64,000 bases of DNA from Flavobacterium enshiense. Lineage in GTDB: Bacteria > Bacteroidota > Bacteroidia > Flavobacteriales > Flavobacteriaceae. Location of the stretch: contig NZ_CP090376.1 in the NCBI RefSeq assembly GCF_022836875.1, positions 1,054,001-1,118,000 on the forward strand, read 5' to 3'. The notes under the pieces were generated by a model. That model was not told the origin of the DNA, ran no database searches, and saw nothing but the letters and a program-made list of their open reading frames with translations. Of the stretch, positions 51,982 to 60,039 are shown piece after piece (within the stretch, counting starts at the first letter, position 1; each line of letters opens with the position of its first letter). Position numbers and translations under genes: made by a program.

Positions 51982-52458
51982 ATGCAAAAAATTACCCGAA
52001 TTCTTACCGTTGTTGTGACTTGTTTATGTATAGGTTATTTTTCAAAACTCATAATTGGCAATAATATTGAAGCTTGGTATTCCAATTTGATAAAGCCTGT
52101 TTTTAATCCTCCCAATTGGGTTTTTGTTTCGGTTTGGTCAGTACTTTTTATAATGATGGGAGTGGCTGCCGGTTTGGTTTGGGATCGAATGGAATTGGAT
52201 AAAATCAACGTTCGTAAGGGGTTGCAGTTTTTTGCGATTCAATTAGGGTTGAATATTTTATGGACTTATATTTTCTTCGGTTTGCATAATCCGTTGTTGG
52301 CTTTGGCTGAAATAGCGCTTCTGTGGCTGATGATTTTCGAAACCTATGTTGTCTTTAAAAGAGTGGATAAAATGGCATCGATGTTGCTTTTGCCTTATCT
52401 GGCCTGGGTTAGCTTTGCTGCGGTTTTAAACGCTGCCATTTTTTGGTTAAACAGATAG
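51982..52458 (+). CDS. TspO/MBR family membrane protein
   Basis: A 158-residue five-helix protein with the family pattern WYSNLIKPVFNPPNWVFVSVWSVLFIMMGVAAGLVW and AALLNAAIFWLNR-like end (FAAVLNAAIFWLNR). TspO proteins bind porphyrins and take part in stress or light responses. Divergent from mvaD; no operon partner. Confidence 0.93.
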   Translation: MQKITRILTVVVTCLCIGYFSKLIIGNNIEAWYSNLIKPVFNPPNWVFVSVWSVLFIMMGVAAGLVWDRMELDKINVRKGLQFFAIQLGLNILWTYIFFGLHNPLLALAEIALLWLMIFETYVVFKRVDKMASMLLLPYLAWVSFAAVLNAAIFWLNR

Positions 52459-52649
52459 TTTTTTTGTCGATTTTTTTTGCATTTCATCTATAACCGCAAT
52501 TATCGGATAATCAGTAATTTCTTTTATCATTATCTTTACGCTTACCCAAAAATCTCTCCGGAATCAATTTTTCTGAATGGTTTCTGTATACTTTCTTAAC
52601 CATGCTATTTGTCAAAATGGTTTTTTGAATCAACTTAAAATTTAGAGAT

Positions 52650-53168
52650 ATGGGCGCATTTTTAGTTTTGCTTGTAGGCTTAATTGGAGTTTTATTAGGC
52701 TACATCATTGGGAAATCAGTATTAAATTCAAATTCTAAAGAAGCTTCTGAGGTTGAAAAACTTAAAAGAAAGATAGCTGTGCTTTTATCGGAAAATGAAG
52801 TTTTAAAGGCTAAAATAGCTTCAGGAAGTCATGTTTTAGGATTCTCTCCCGAACCTTTGGTTCATCCTCCATTTGACCATGATTTAGCATCATCGGTTTT
52901 AGGCAAAGATGTTGAGGAAAATGACCTGAAAGTGATAGAGGGTGTTGGTCCGAAAATTGAACAATTGTTTAAAACCTCCGGAATTCTGACCTGGAAAGGT
53001 TTGGCAGAAATGTCGGTTGACCGCTGCAATGAGATTCTAAATAAAGCGGGGGACCAATTCGCTCGTCATAACCCGTCAACATGGCCACGTCAGGCTCGAT
53101 TGGCCTATGAAGGAAAATGGCGGGACTTAAAAGTTTGGCAGGAATCGCTTCAGGGAGGCTTGGAATAA
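52650..53168 (+). CDS. Membrane-anchored protein with helix-hairpin-helix domain
   Basis: A 172-residue protein: one N-terminal membrane helix (1-22), a coiled-coil (about 30-65, SKEASEVEKLKRKIAVLLSENEVLKAKI), a Pro-rich linker and a C-terminal helix-hairpin-helix-like domain with DLKVIEGVGPKIEQLFKTSGILTWKGLAEM and RHNPSTWPRQARLAYEGKW. The GVGPKIEQLF motif is that of DNA-binding HhH proteins, unusual on a membrane anchor. Function unknown. Confidence 0.7.
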   Translation: MGAFLVLLVGLIGVLLGYIIGKSVLNSNSKEASEVEKLKRKIAVLLSENEVLKAKIASGSHVLGFSPEPLVHPPFDHDLASSVLGKDVEENDLKVIEGVGPKIEQLFKTSGILTWKGLAEMSVDRCNEILNKAGDQFARHNPSTWPRQARLAYEGKWRDLKVWQESLQGGLE

Positions 53169-53179
53169 TGAAGCAAATT

Positions 53180-54397
53180 TTACTTTTCGGAAATGGCTCT
53201 TGCCGCTAAGAAACCTCCTGTCCAGGCATTCTGAAAATTGAATCCGCCTGTTATGGCGTCGATATTTAAAATTTCCCCGGCAAAATAAAGGTTGTCGTGG
53301 AGTTTGCTTTGCATGGTTTTGAAGTCGATTTCCTTTAGGTTGATACCGCCGGCAGTTACGAATTCTTCTTTAAAGGTGCTTTTCCCATTTACTTGAAATT
53401 GTCCGTTGGTCAGCTGATTAGCTAAATCGGTCAGTTGTTTTTTGGAAATGTCGGCCCATTTTGTTTCTGCTGAAATGCCTGATGCGGAAATCAAACTTTC
53501 CCAAAGGCGCTTCGGAAACTCAAACGGGCAGAATTTCACCACGAGTTTTTTTGCATTTTCATCTTTAAGGTTTTTCAGAATGTCCAATGCTTCTTCAAAA
53601 TCGGTTTCGTTCAGCCAATTGACCTGTAATGTGAATTTATAGCTTTTCGCAGCCAATTCACGTGCTCCCCAGGCAGAAAGACGTAAAATTCCGGGTCCAC
53701 TCATGCCCCAATGCGTAATCAGCAAAGGTCCTGACGCTTTTAGTTTGGAGTCTTTCACCTTTACGGATGTAAAAGCGGAAACACCCATCAAATCTTTAAT
53801 CCGATTGTCTTTGATGTTAAAGGTGAATAATGACGGTACGGGTGCTTCGATGTTATGTCCCAGCGATTCTATCAGCTCCCACATTTTCGGATTGCTTCCC
53901 GTGGCCATCACCAATGTCCCACATTTAAACGATTGGTGATTGGTGTCTGCTTTCCAGTAGTTTTCGCCTTTATGAATAGATTGGACACTTTGACCGGTCA
54001 AAATATCGATTCCCAATTTTTTTGTGGCGGTTAAAAAACAGTCGATAATGGTTTGCGAACTGTCGGTTACCGGAAACATTCTGCCGTCTTCTTCGATTTT
54101 GAGTTCAACGCCGTGTTTTTCAAACCATTCAATAGTGTCCCCAGAGCAAAATTGGTGAAACGGACCTTTTAATTCTTTTTCGCCTCTCGGATAAAACTTT
54201 ACCAAATCATTCGGAATAAAGCAGGCATGGGTCACATTACAGCGTCCACCACCGGAAACCTTTACCTTGGAAAGTACTTCTTTTCCGCGTTCGAGTATGG
54301 CGATTTTTAACTTCGGATTGTTTTCTGCGATGTTGATGGCTGTAAAAAATCCTGCCGCACCGCCGCCTATGATAAGTATATCGTAATTTGTAATCAT
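53180..54397 (-). CDS. YhiN/HI0933-like FAD-dependent oxidoreductase
   Basis: A 405-residue flavoprotein of the HI0933 family: FAD motif ILIIGGGAAGFFTAINIAE, KVKVSGGGRCNVTHACF, and the closing FAGEILNIDAITGGFNFQNAW. Members are often called aminoacetone oxidase or YhiN; substrate unproven. Its start overlaps the glycerophosphodiesterase stop by four bases, so the two are co-transcribed. Confidence 0.9.
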   Translation of the reverse strand: MITNYDILIIGGGAAGFFTAINIAENNPKLKIAILERGKEVLSKVKVSGGGRCNVTHACFIPNDLVKFYPRGEKELKGPFHQFCSGDTIEWFEKHGVELKIEEDGRMFPVTDSSQTIIDCFLTATKKLGIDILTGQSVQSIHKGENYWKADTNHQSFKCGTLVMATGSNPKMWELIESLGHNIEAPVPSLFTFNIKDNRIKDLMGVSAFTSVKVKDSKLKASGPLLITHWGMSGPGILRLSAWGARELAAKSYKFTLQVNWLNETDFEEALDILKNLKDENAKKLVVKFCPFEFPKRLWESLISASGISAETKWADISKKQLTDLANQLTNGQFQVNGKSTFKEEFVTAGGINLKEIDFKTMQSKLHDNLYFAGEILNIDAITGGFNFQNAWTGGFLAARAISEK

Positions 54398-55074
54398 AAT
54401 CTGTCTGGGAAATCGGATATAATTCCGTCAATAATATGTGTTTCCAGGTGTTGAATATCCTCGTAATGATTAACGGTCCACACGTTGATTTTGTAGCCTT
54501 TCTTTTTGGCTGCGTGAATATTGTCGTCTGTCAGTAAGGAAAAATGCGGGTGAATGGCGTAGGCGGAAAGTTGATCGGCCCATTCCAAAGCTTGTTCAAC
54601 ACTTGCTTGAGATAAAGTTGCCAGTCGGATTTTGGGATTAATTGCCTGGGCTTTTTCCAATTCTTCTTTTTGGAAACTGGAAACGATGAAATCTTCGTAT
54701 TCCCACCCTTTTTCACTAATGTATTTTTCAATCAGTTCACAGGCAGGCTGTGCGGTTTCGTGTCCTTTTAATTCTACGTTGATCCAACATTTTCGGTTAA
54801 TCAGGTCAAAGGTTTCGGCTAAAGTCGGGATTTTGAATTCTCCTGCGACTGTAAGTTCTTTAAGTTCGGATAATGTCAGCTTATGGACCTCACCCTTACC
54901 GTTAGTCATGCGTTCTACGGTAAAATCGTGAAAGACTACTAATTCACCGGAAGCACAAACGTGAACATCGAGTTCGATTCCGTTTACGCCCAAATCCATT
55001 GCTTTTTGGAAGGATTCCAGGGTGTTTTCTGCGACATGTCCTTTAGCGCCGCGATGTCCGATTTTTTGAAACAT
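54394..55074 (-). CDS. Glycerophosphodiester phosphodiesterase family protein
   Basis: A 226-residue TIM-barrel hydrolase with the family start IGHRGAKGHVAENTLESF and the metal site IELDVHV followed by VVFHDFTVERMTNG. It would release glycerol-3-phosphate from glycerophosphodiesters. No signal peptide, so probably cytoplasmic. A -7 box (plus CAAAGATA, 55102-55109) precedes it. Confidence 0.93.
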   Translation of the reverse strand: MFQKIGHRGAKGHVAENTLESFQKAMDLGVNGIELDVHVCASGELVVFHDFTVERMTNGKGEVHKLTLSELKELTVAGEFKIPTLAETFDLINRKCWINVELKGHETAQPACELIEKYISEKGWEYEDFIVSSFQKEELEKAQAINPKIRLATLSQASVEQALEWADQLSAYAIHPHFSLLTDDNIHAAKKKGYKINVWTVNHYEDIQHLETHIIDGIISDFPDRL

Positions 55075-55161
55075 GAAAATTTTGACGTATATTTAACTAT
55101 ACAAAGATATAATAGATTGCAGTTCGGTTCGTTAAATAGTAAGGATTAATAATGAAAGGGT

Positions 55162-55635
55162 ATGAAAAATGCAGTTATACTTTTGCTGATTGGGCTTTTT
55201 GCTTTGGGTTGTTCGTCTAAGAAAAAGGTCGCCGAAGAGAAGAAAGAGCCAGCGGTTCAGTATCGTGATGATTTCAGATCGGTTTCTGACGCTGCAAAAA
55301 AGAAGTTTTTGACGGAAATGAAAGCGACCGGGGAAACGGCATCTGTTTTAATTCTAACGAAAGGTTTTAAAGGAGAAAAGGTTACTGTGGCCAATGAGAA
55401 TAAATTGGTGTACTCGGGAACTCCGATCAGTAATTTGAGTACAGGGATTGCGGGTTATATCACCATTGATAATAAGCTTGATACAAAAATTGCCGATGAA
55501 TTAAGTAAAAGTGAAGCGGTACTGGATGTTAAAAACACTGAAAAGTACAAGTTTATTTATGTGATGAAAGATCCTTCGCGTCAGGGAAATCCTTATGTGA
55601 TAACCTATAGCAATAAACTTCGCCCTTTGAAATAA
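55162..55635 (+). CDS. Hypothetical lipoprotein
   Basis: A 157-residue protein with lipobox LFALGCSSKKK (Cys17) and a mixed alpha/beta domain rich in Lys. No family recognised. Segments like SVLILTKGFKGEKVTVANE and STGIAGYITIDNKLDTKIA suggest a small globular domain. It stands alone on the plus strand between two minus-strand units. Confidence 0.65.
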   Translation: MKNAVILLLIGLFALGCSSKKKVAEEKKEPAVQYRDDFRSVSDAAKKKFLTEMKATGETASVLILTKGFKGEKVTVANENKLVYSGTPISNLSTGIAGYITIDNKLDTKIADELSKSEAVLDVKNTEKYKFIYVMKDPSRQGNPYVITYSNKLRPLK

Positions 55636-55673
55636 AAGGTTTCTTAGTGAATCCGGTAATCTGGATTTTATTT

Positions 55674-56516
55674 TCAACCCTCATTTTTTGTTGTTTCGTC
55701 AATTTCTTTTGTTTTTTGTACAATCTGGGTTACTGCGGAATCTAAATTTTCTGTTGCGGTTTTAAGTTTGTCGATTACCTCAAGATTAGCCGGGTCGGAA
55801 GGATTGTCAAAATTAATTAAGTTGATTAATCCCTCTATGCTGGCTACGGGTCCTCTTACCATGTGTGATTGGAATTGGGCTATTTCGATCAGTTTTTCGT
55901 TTCGGCGCTTTACGGCTTCTTCCGATTTGATACGGCGTTCGAGTTCTTCCTGGGATTTTGCCAGGGCCTTTCGCAGCGCTTCAACCGATAGGTTCTCCAG
56001 AAAACACAGTAAAAAAATTGCTGTAGCTGTGAATGTCCAATGGATTATTGGGCTAAGGCCAAGTGGTTCTTTTCCGGTGAGCAGATTACTATGTTCGGCA
56101 AAAACAAGAAAAAGGCCTCCTAATGCTGCAATAATTCCAAATATCCATATTTCCCGTTTTCCCATGGTTAGGCCGGCAAATAATACGACAATCGGTAAAA
56201 GTTTTATACCGTGAGCTTTAATTCCTCCGCCGCTCCAGGAGAATAGTATAATCATGATCAGCAGAAAAGAGATGTAAATAGAGGCGATGACACGTACATT
56301 TTGTCTTTTGGCGAGCGATGCCAGCATTAAGCTTATAGTCCAAACGATAAAAAGAATTATAGAATAGCGTAAAGCATATTGGCTTAGGACGAACATGGCG
56401 ATGAAGAGGGAAACAGATAGTATAGAAAGGAAAATCAGGATGATTTTTACCAGGATTAATCTCTTGTCGTTCAAATCAGTGTTCTGCAGTCCGAAAAATG
56501 AAATTATTTTTTGCAT
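55674..56516 (-). CDS. Histidine-kinase-like membrane protein without ATPase domain
   Basis: A 280-residue protein with six or so membrane helices (about 20-185), a coiled-coil (ALAKSQEELERRIKSEEAVKRRNEKL) and a dimerisation/phosphoacceptor-like segment with His in AQFQSHMVRGPVASIEGLINL, as in flavobacterial kinases. The frame ends ~60 residues later with no N, G1 or G2 box, so it cannot phosphorylate itself. No remnant of an ATPase domain was noticed downstream. It may be a substrate or partner of another kinase, or a regulator. Confidence 0.75.
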   Translation of the reverse strand: MQKIISFFGLQNTDLNDKRLILVKIILIFLSILSVSLFIAMFVLSQYALRYSIILFIVWTISLMLASLAKRQNVRVIASIYISFLLIMIILFSWSGGGIKAHGIKLLPIVVLFAGLTMGKREIWIFGIIAALGGLFLVFAEHSNLLTGKEPLGLSPIIHWTFTATAIFLLCFLENLSVEALRKALAKSQEELERRIKSEEAVKRRNEKLIEIAQFQSHMVRGPVASIEGLINLINFDNPSDPANLEVIDKLKTATENLDSAVTQIVQKTKEIDETTKNEG

Positions 56517-56756
56517 GTCTTTACATTTTGTTTTTAGCTGATCTTTTTGAAAGAAAGCTGTACTCTTATGTGTGACAGATATGAGTTTTCATTGTCTCTT
56601 TGGCTTTCAATATAGACTTCTGGCTTGATTTGTCTTTCTTACTGAAAACGTTTACTGAATTTAAAGTTAGTTTAAATTTTCTTTTGAACGTCGTTTTAAA
56701 GAATTAATATTTTTTGAATTGCCTAGAGAAGGAGTTTTGATGTAAAGGAGGGGAAT

Positions 56757-56787
56757 AAAAAAAGCTTCCCGATTTGAGAAGCTTTTT
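56757..56787 (-). terminator. Terminator of tRNA-Leu
   Basis: AAGCTTC/GAAGCTT stem with A- and T-runs on both sides, two bases past the tRNA 3' end on the minus strand. Confidence 0.8.
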
Positions 56788-56788
56788 G

Positions 56789-56870
56789 TGCGGGTGATAG
56801 GACTCGAACCTACACACCGTGAGGCACCAGATCCTAAGTCTGGCGTGTCTACCAATTTCACCACACCCGC
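56789..56870 (-). tRNA. tRNA-Leu (anticodon UAG)
   Basis: On the minus strand an 82-base cloverleaf: acceptor GCGGGTG/CACCCGC with discriminator A, a D arm, anticodon stem CCAGA/TCTGG around loop CTTAGGA (anticodon TAG at 56834-56836), a 12-base-class long variable arm, and T arm GTAGG-TTCGAGT-CCTAT. No CCA is encoded. The long variable arm and anticodon give leucine (reads CUA, CUN). A terminator follows. Confidence 0.97.
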
Positions 56871-57057
56871 GGGCTTATAAAACAAGTAGTTGTTTCAGTA
56901 AGTGGGTGCAAATATAGGTATAACTTTTAAAAATGCAAATTTTCAATACAATAAATCCTTAAAAAATTATAGCAAAAGTGATAACTATTTTAGTATTAGT
57001 GATTTGTAATTTTTTATTTTTTATGACGAAATACAAATTAAGTATTGAAATTTTCAA

Positions 57058-57091
57058 TTTGTAATTTTCCTTTTGATTTTTTGTACATTTG
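57058..57091 (+). promoter_or_regulatory. Promoter of the M20 dipeptidase gene
   Basis: TTTG (57058-57061), 22-base spacer, TACATTTG (57084-57091), 23 bases before the ATG at 57115. Confidence 0.5.
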
Positions 57092-57114
57092 GCTTTCATC
57101 ATTTTAAAAACATA

Positions 57115-58503
57115 ATGGACAATATTAAACAGTACGTTCAGGAAAATAAAGAACGTTTTCTTAATGAGTTAATTGAATTATTAAAAATACCTTCAGTAAG
57201 TGCCGACAGTGCTTACGCTCAAGATGTTATTGACACCGCCGAAGCTGTAAAAGCTAGTCTTGAAAAAGCAGGCTGTGATTTTGTGGAGTTATGTGAAACT
57301 CCGGGTTATCCAATCGTTTACGGTGAAAAAATAATCGATAAAAATTTACCAACTGTTTTGGTGTATGGACATTACGATGTACAGCCGGCAGACCCGATTG
57401 AATTATGGACTTCACCTCCCTTCGAACCAGTTATCAAGGCTACTGATTTGCATCCTGAAGGTGCTATTTTCGCTCGCGGCGCTTGTGACGACAAAGGTCA
57501 GATGTACATGCATGTGAAAGCGTTCGAATACATGATTCAGAACAACTGTCTTCCATGTAACGTGAAATTTATGATTGAAGGGGAAGAGGAAGTAGGTTCG
57601 GCAAGTTTAGGCTGGTTTGTAGAGCGCAATCAGGCGAAATTGGCTAATGACGTAATCCTGATTTCCGATACGGGAATGATTTCCAACCAACAACCATCCA
57701 TCACAACGGGTCTTCGCGGCTTAAGTTATGTGGAAGTGGAAGTTACCGGTCCGAACCGCGACTTGCACTCCGGATTGTATGGGGGAGCCGTTGCGAATCC
57801 AATCAACGTATTGACAAAAATGATTGCTTCCTTACATGATGAAAACAATCACATCACAATTCCGGGTTTCTATGCTAAAGTAGAAGAGCTTTCTATGGCA
57901 GAAAGAGAAAAAATGGCGCAACGGCCATATTCTGAAGATGCTTACAAAAAAGCTTTGGATATCGAGGAAGTTTACGGAGAAACGGGATATACAACTAACG
58001 AAAGAAACTCCATCCGTCCTACGCTTGACGTAAACGGAATCTGGGGTGGTTATACCGGAGAAGGTGCTAAAACGGTTATCGCAAGTAAAGCGTTTGCTAA
58101 AATTTCAATGCGTTTGGTTCCGAATCAGGATTGGGAAGAGATTACCGAATTATTTAAAAAGCATTTTGAAAGCATAGCGCCTAAAGCGGTAAAAGTGAAA
58201 GTTACGCCACATCACGGCGGTCAGGGATATGTGACTCCGATTGATTCTGTGGGCTATCAGGCAGCTGCTAAAGCCTATGCCGATACTTTTGGAGTACAAC
58301 CGATTCCGGTGCGTTCCGGAGGAAGTATTCCGATTGTGGCTTTGTTTGAAAGAGAACTGAAATCAAAAACCATCATGATGGGCTTTGGATTGGACAGTGA
58401 TGCAATCCACTCGCCAAACGAGCATTTCGGGGTTTTCAATTATCTGAAAGGAATTGAAACCATTCCGTTGTTCTATAAATATTTTACAGAACTTTCTAAA
58501 TAA
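57115..58503 (+). CDS. M20 family dipeptidase
   Basis: A 462-residue zinc peptidase of the M20 family. Seen: VYGHYDVQPADPIELW (metal His/Asp), ARGACDDKGQMYMHVKA with the bridging Asp, MIEGEEEVGSASL with the catalytic and metal glutamates, and RSGGSIPIVALFE. It matches dipeptidases of the carnosinase-like group, which act on varied dipeptides in the cytoplasm. The ATG at 57115 (MDNIKQYVQENKERF) is preferred to the earlier frame start at 57073. Confidence 0.93.
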   Translation: MDNIKQYVQENKERFLNELIELLKIPSVSADSAYAQDVIDTAEAVKASLEKAGCDFVELCETPGYPIVYGEKIIDKNLPTVLVYGHYDVQPADPIELWTSPPFEPVIKATDLHPEGAIFARGACDDKGQMYMHVKAFEYMIQNNCLPCNVKFMIEGEEEVGSASLGWFVERNQAKLANDVILISDTGMISNQQPSITTGLRGLSYVEVEVTGPNRDLHSGLYGGAVANPINVLTKMIASLHDENNHITIPGFYAKVEELSMAEREKMAQRPYSEDAYKKALDIEEVYGETGYTTNERNSIRPTLDVNGIWGGYTGEGAKTVIASKAFAKISMRLVPNQDWEEITELFKKHFESIAPKAVKVKVTPHHGGQGYVTPIDSVGYQAAAKAYADTFGVQPIPVRSGGSIPIVALFERELKSKTIMMGFGLDSDAIHSPNEHFGVFNYLKGIETIPLFYKYFTELSK

Positions 58504-58506
58504 TAC

Positions 58507-58534
58507 AAAAGGCGCCTAAGAAGGCGCCTTTTTA
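58507..58534 (+). terminator. Terminator of the M20 gene
   Basis: GGCGCC/GGCGCC stem extended by flanking AAAA and TTTTT, four bases past the stop. Could also serve the convergent gene. Confidence 0.88.
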
Positions 58535-58576
58535 TTTTGTGAAAAGTCACTTCATAGGCCTGTTTAAGAAAATAGT

Positions 58577-59410
58577 CTATTTGGGAACCATTACTTTGAT
58601 TAATTCGGGAACAGAGCGGTAAATGTAATCACCATGTTGGCCGGTAAAATATTTGCCCATTTTTTTCTCGAATTCATTCTGGCTTTTTTCGTCTTTCCAT
58701 TTGGCTTTAAACAATTCCTCTTCTTTCTTCCAGGAGTTTTCAAGGTCGCCAAGGTTTTCCACCACGAAAACTTCCACAAAATCCAAATTGTTTGAGCCCC
58801 ATGCATGTTTATGGGGGTAGTAGGCTTTTATTACATCGTTTTTCATGTATAGATTATCAAAGACCTGTTTGCTTAAATCGTCGAATTCTTTGTCAGTTCC
58901 GTCTTTCGGCATGGCCAATTCGCTTTTTCGGACATAATATACCATTGGTTTGTCCGGAGTTTTAGCAAAATTTTTGGGATTGCCATGACTTGAATAGATT
59001 TCATCGGAATGGTTAGGTTTGTAGTACTTGTCTCTTTTTTCAAAATATGCCTTTCTGGCTTTTTCGTCTGGCCAGGCTTGTTTAACAAGTTCCTCATTTT
59101 TATCCCAGGCTTTTTTAATCGCGTCCCAGCTATCGTATACAAATACAAAAAGGATTTCGTCGTTATTTGCAGTGTAATAATGGTTTAGGACATTTGTCGC
59201 CAGGATGAGATCGTTCTTTTTGATGACCTTATCGAAGTATTCTTTCTCCAAAGCCAGCCAATCCTCGGCTTTCCCTTCTTTATGTTCAAAATTTCTGTGC
59301 ATGGTAGTCACCGTCAAATAATACTTTTTAGTCTCTTGAGCCAGAAGGGTAGAGTATTGTATGAAAAGTAACAGGATGAGTGCGAAAAATTTGTAATGGA
59401 CAGTTTTCAT
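58577..59410 (-). CDS. Exported protein with two repeated domains
   Basis: A 277-residue protein with a signal peptide (ending STLLAQ). Two halves look duplicated: NDEILFVFVYDSWDAIKK...YFEKRDKYYKPNHSDEIYS and NLDFVEVFVVENLGDLEN...FEKKMGKYFTGQHGDYIYR. Each has the look of a dimeric alpha-beta barrel (NIPSNAP/ABM-like). No catalytic motif. Function unknown; likely periplasmic or surface-bound. Confidence 0.65.
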   Translation of the reverse strand: MKTVHYKFFALILLLFIQYSTLLAQETKKYYLTVTTMHRNFEHKEGKAEDWLALEKEYFDKVIKKNDLILATNVLNHYYTANNDEILFVFVYDSWDAIKKAWDKNEELVKQAWPDEKARKAYFEKRDKYYKPNHSDEIYSSHGNPKNFAKTPDKPMVYYVRKSELAMPKDGTDKEFDDLSKQVFDNLYMKNDVIKAYYPHKHAWGSNNLDFVEVFVVENLGDLENSWKKEEELFKAKWKDEKSQNEFEKKMGKYFTGQHGDYIYRSVPELIKVMVPK

Positions 59411-59608
59411 AATTTCAAAATTTATGTTGGTGAATCAGTGAAAATTCAATTTTGAAATTTGAGGCGGCGTGGGATTTGAAATCATGTGGTATGTAATGCA
59501 AAATTACGATTATTTTAACATAAATAATTGATTATTAATTAAATGTATCGGAAACTGTCTTTTGAAATTAGCAAGAAGATAAAAATGAATAGATTTTTCA
59601 CCTAATTG

Positions 59609-59664
59609 TTTTGTAGGATAATTTTTTATTCTACATTTGTAGAGTTAATTCTAAACTTGTAGAA
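59609..59664. promoter_or_regulatory. Promoter and twin BlaI-type operators
   Basis: TTTTG (59609-59613), 18-base spacer, TACATTTG (59632-59639). Two palindromes TTCTACATTTGTAGAG (59629-59644) and TTCTAAACTTGTAGAA (59649-59664), 20 bases apart, overlap the -7 and the start region; half-sites CTACA/TGTAG are the BlaI/MecI operator core. They lie just before the BlaI-like gene, so autorepression is expected. Confidence 0.75.
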
Positions 59665-59667
59665 CAC

Positions 59668-60039
59668 ATGGCGTTGTCTAATGCTGAAGAACAATTGATG
59701 GAACATTTATGGAAACTTGAAAAAGGCTTCATGAAAGATTTACTTGAAAGTTATCCGGAGCCTAAACCGGCAACAACAACCATTGCCACGCTTTTGAAGC
59801 GAATGACTGACAAAGGATTCGTTGGGTACAATGAGTTTGGTAATTCAAGAGAGTATTATCCCTTGGTTAAAAAGAACGATTATTTCTCAAAACAGGTCAA
59901 GGGATTGATTAAGAATTTCTTTGACAATTCGGCTTCTCAGTTTGCTTCGTTTTTTACCAAAGAAACCAATTTGTCTGAAAAAGAATTGGAGGAGTTGAAG
60001 AAAATAATAGATGCAGAACTTCAAAAAAAGAAAAAATGA
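59668..60039 (+). CDS. BlaI/MecI/CopY family transcription repressor
   Basis: A 123-residue winged-helix repressor: MALSNAEEQLMEHLWKLEKGF, recognition region PATTTIATLLKRMTDKGFVGYNEFGNSREYYPL, and a C-terminal dimerisation helix part. It should bind the two palindromes upstream and be released when cleaved by the M56 protein encoded next, whose start overlaps its stop (ATGA). The set is a two-gene sensor system, here with no beta-lactamase nearby. Confidence 0.93.
   Translation: MALSNAEEQLMEHLWKLEKGFMKDLLESYPEPKPATTTIATLLKRMTDKGFVGYNEFGNSREYYPLVKKNDYFSKQVKGLIKNFFDNSASQFASFFTKETNLSEKELEELKKIIDAELQKKKK

Noticed and set aside
56667..56885. 72-residue minus-strand ORF
   Set aside because: It reads through the tRNA-Leu gene and its terminator; the peptide GVVKLVDTPDLGSGAS is the usual false translation of a tRNA.
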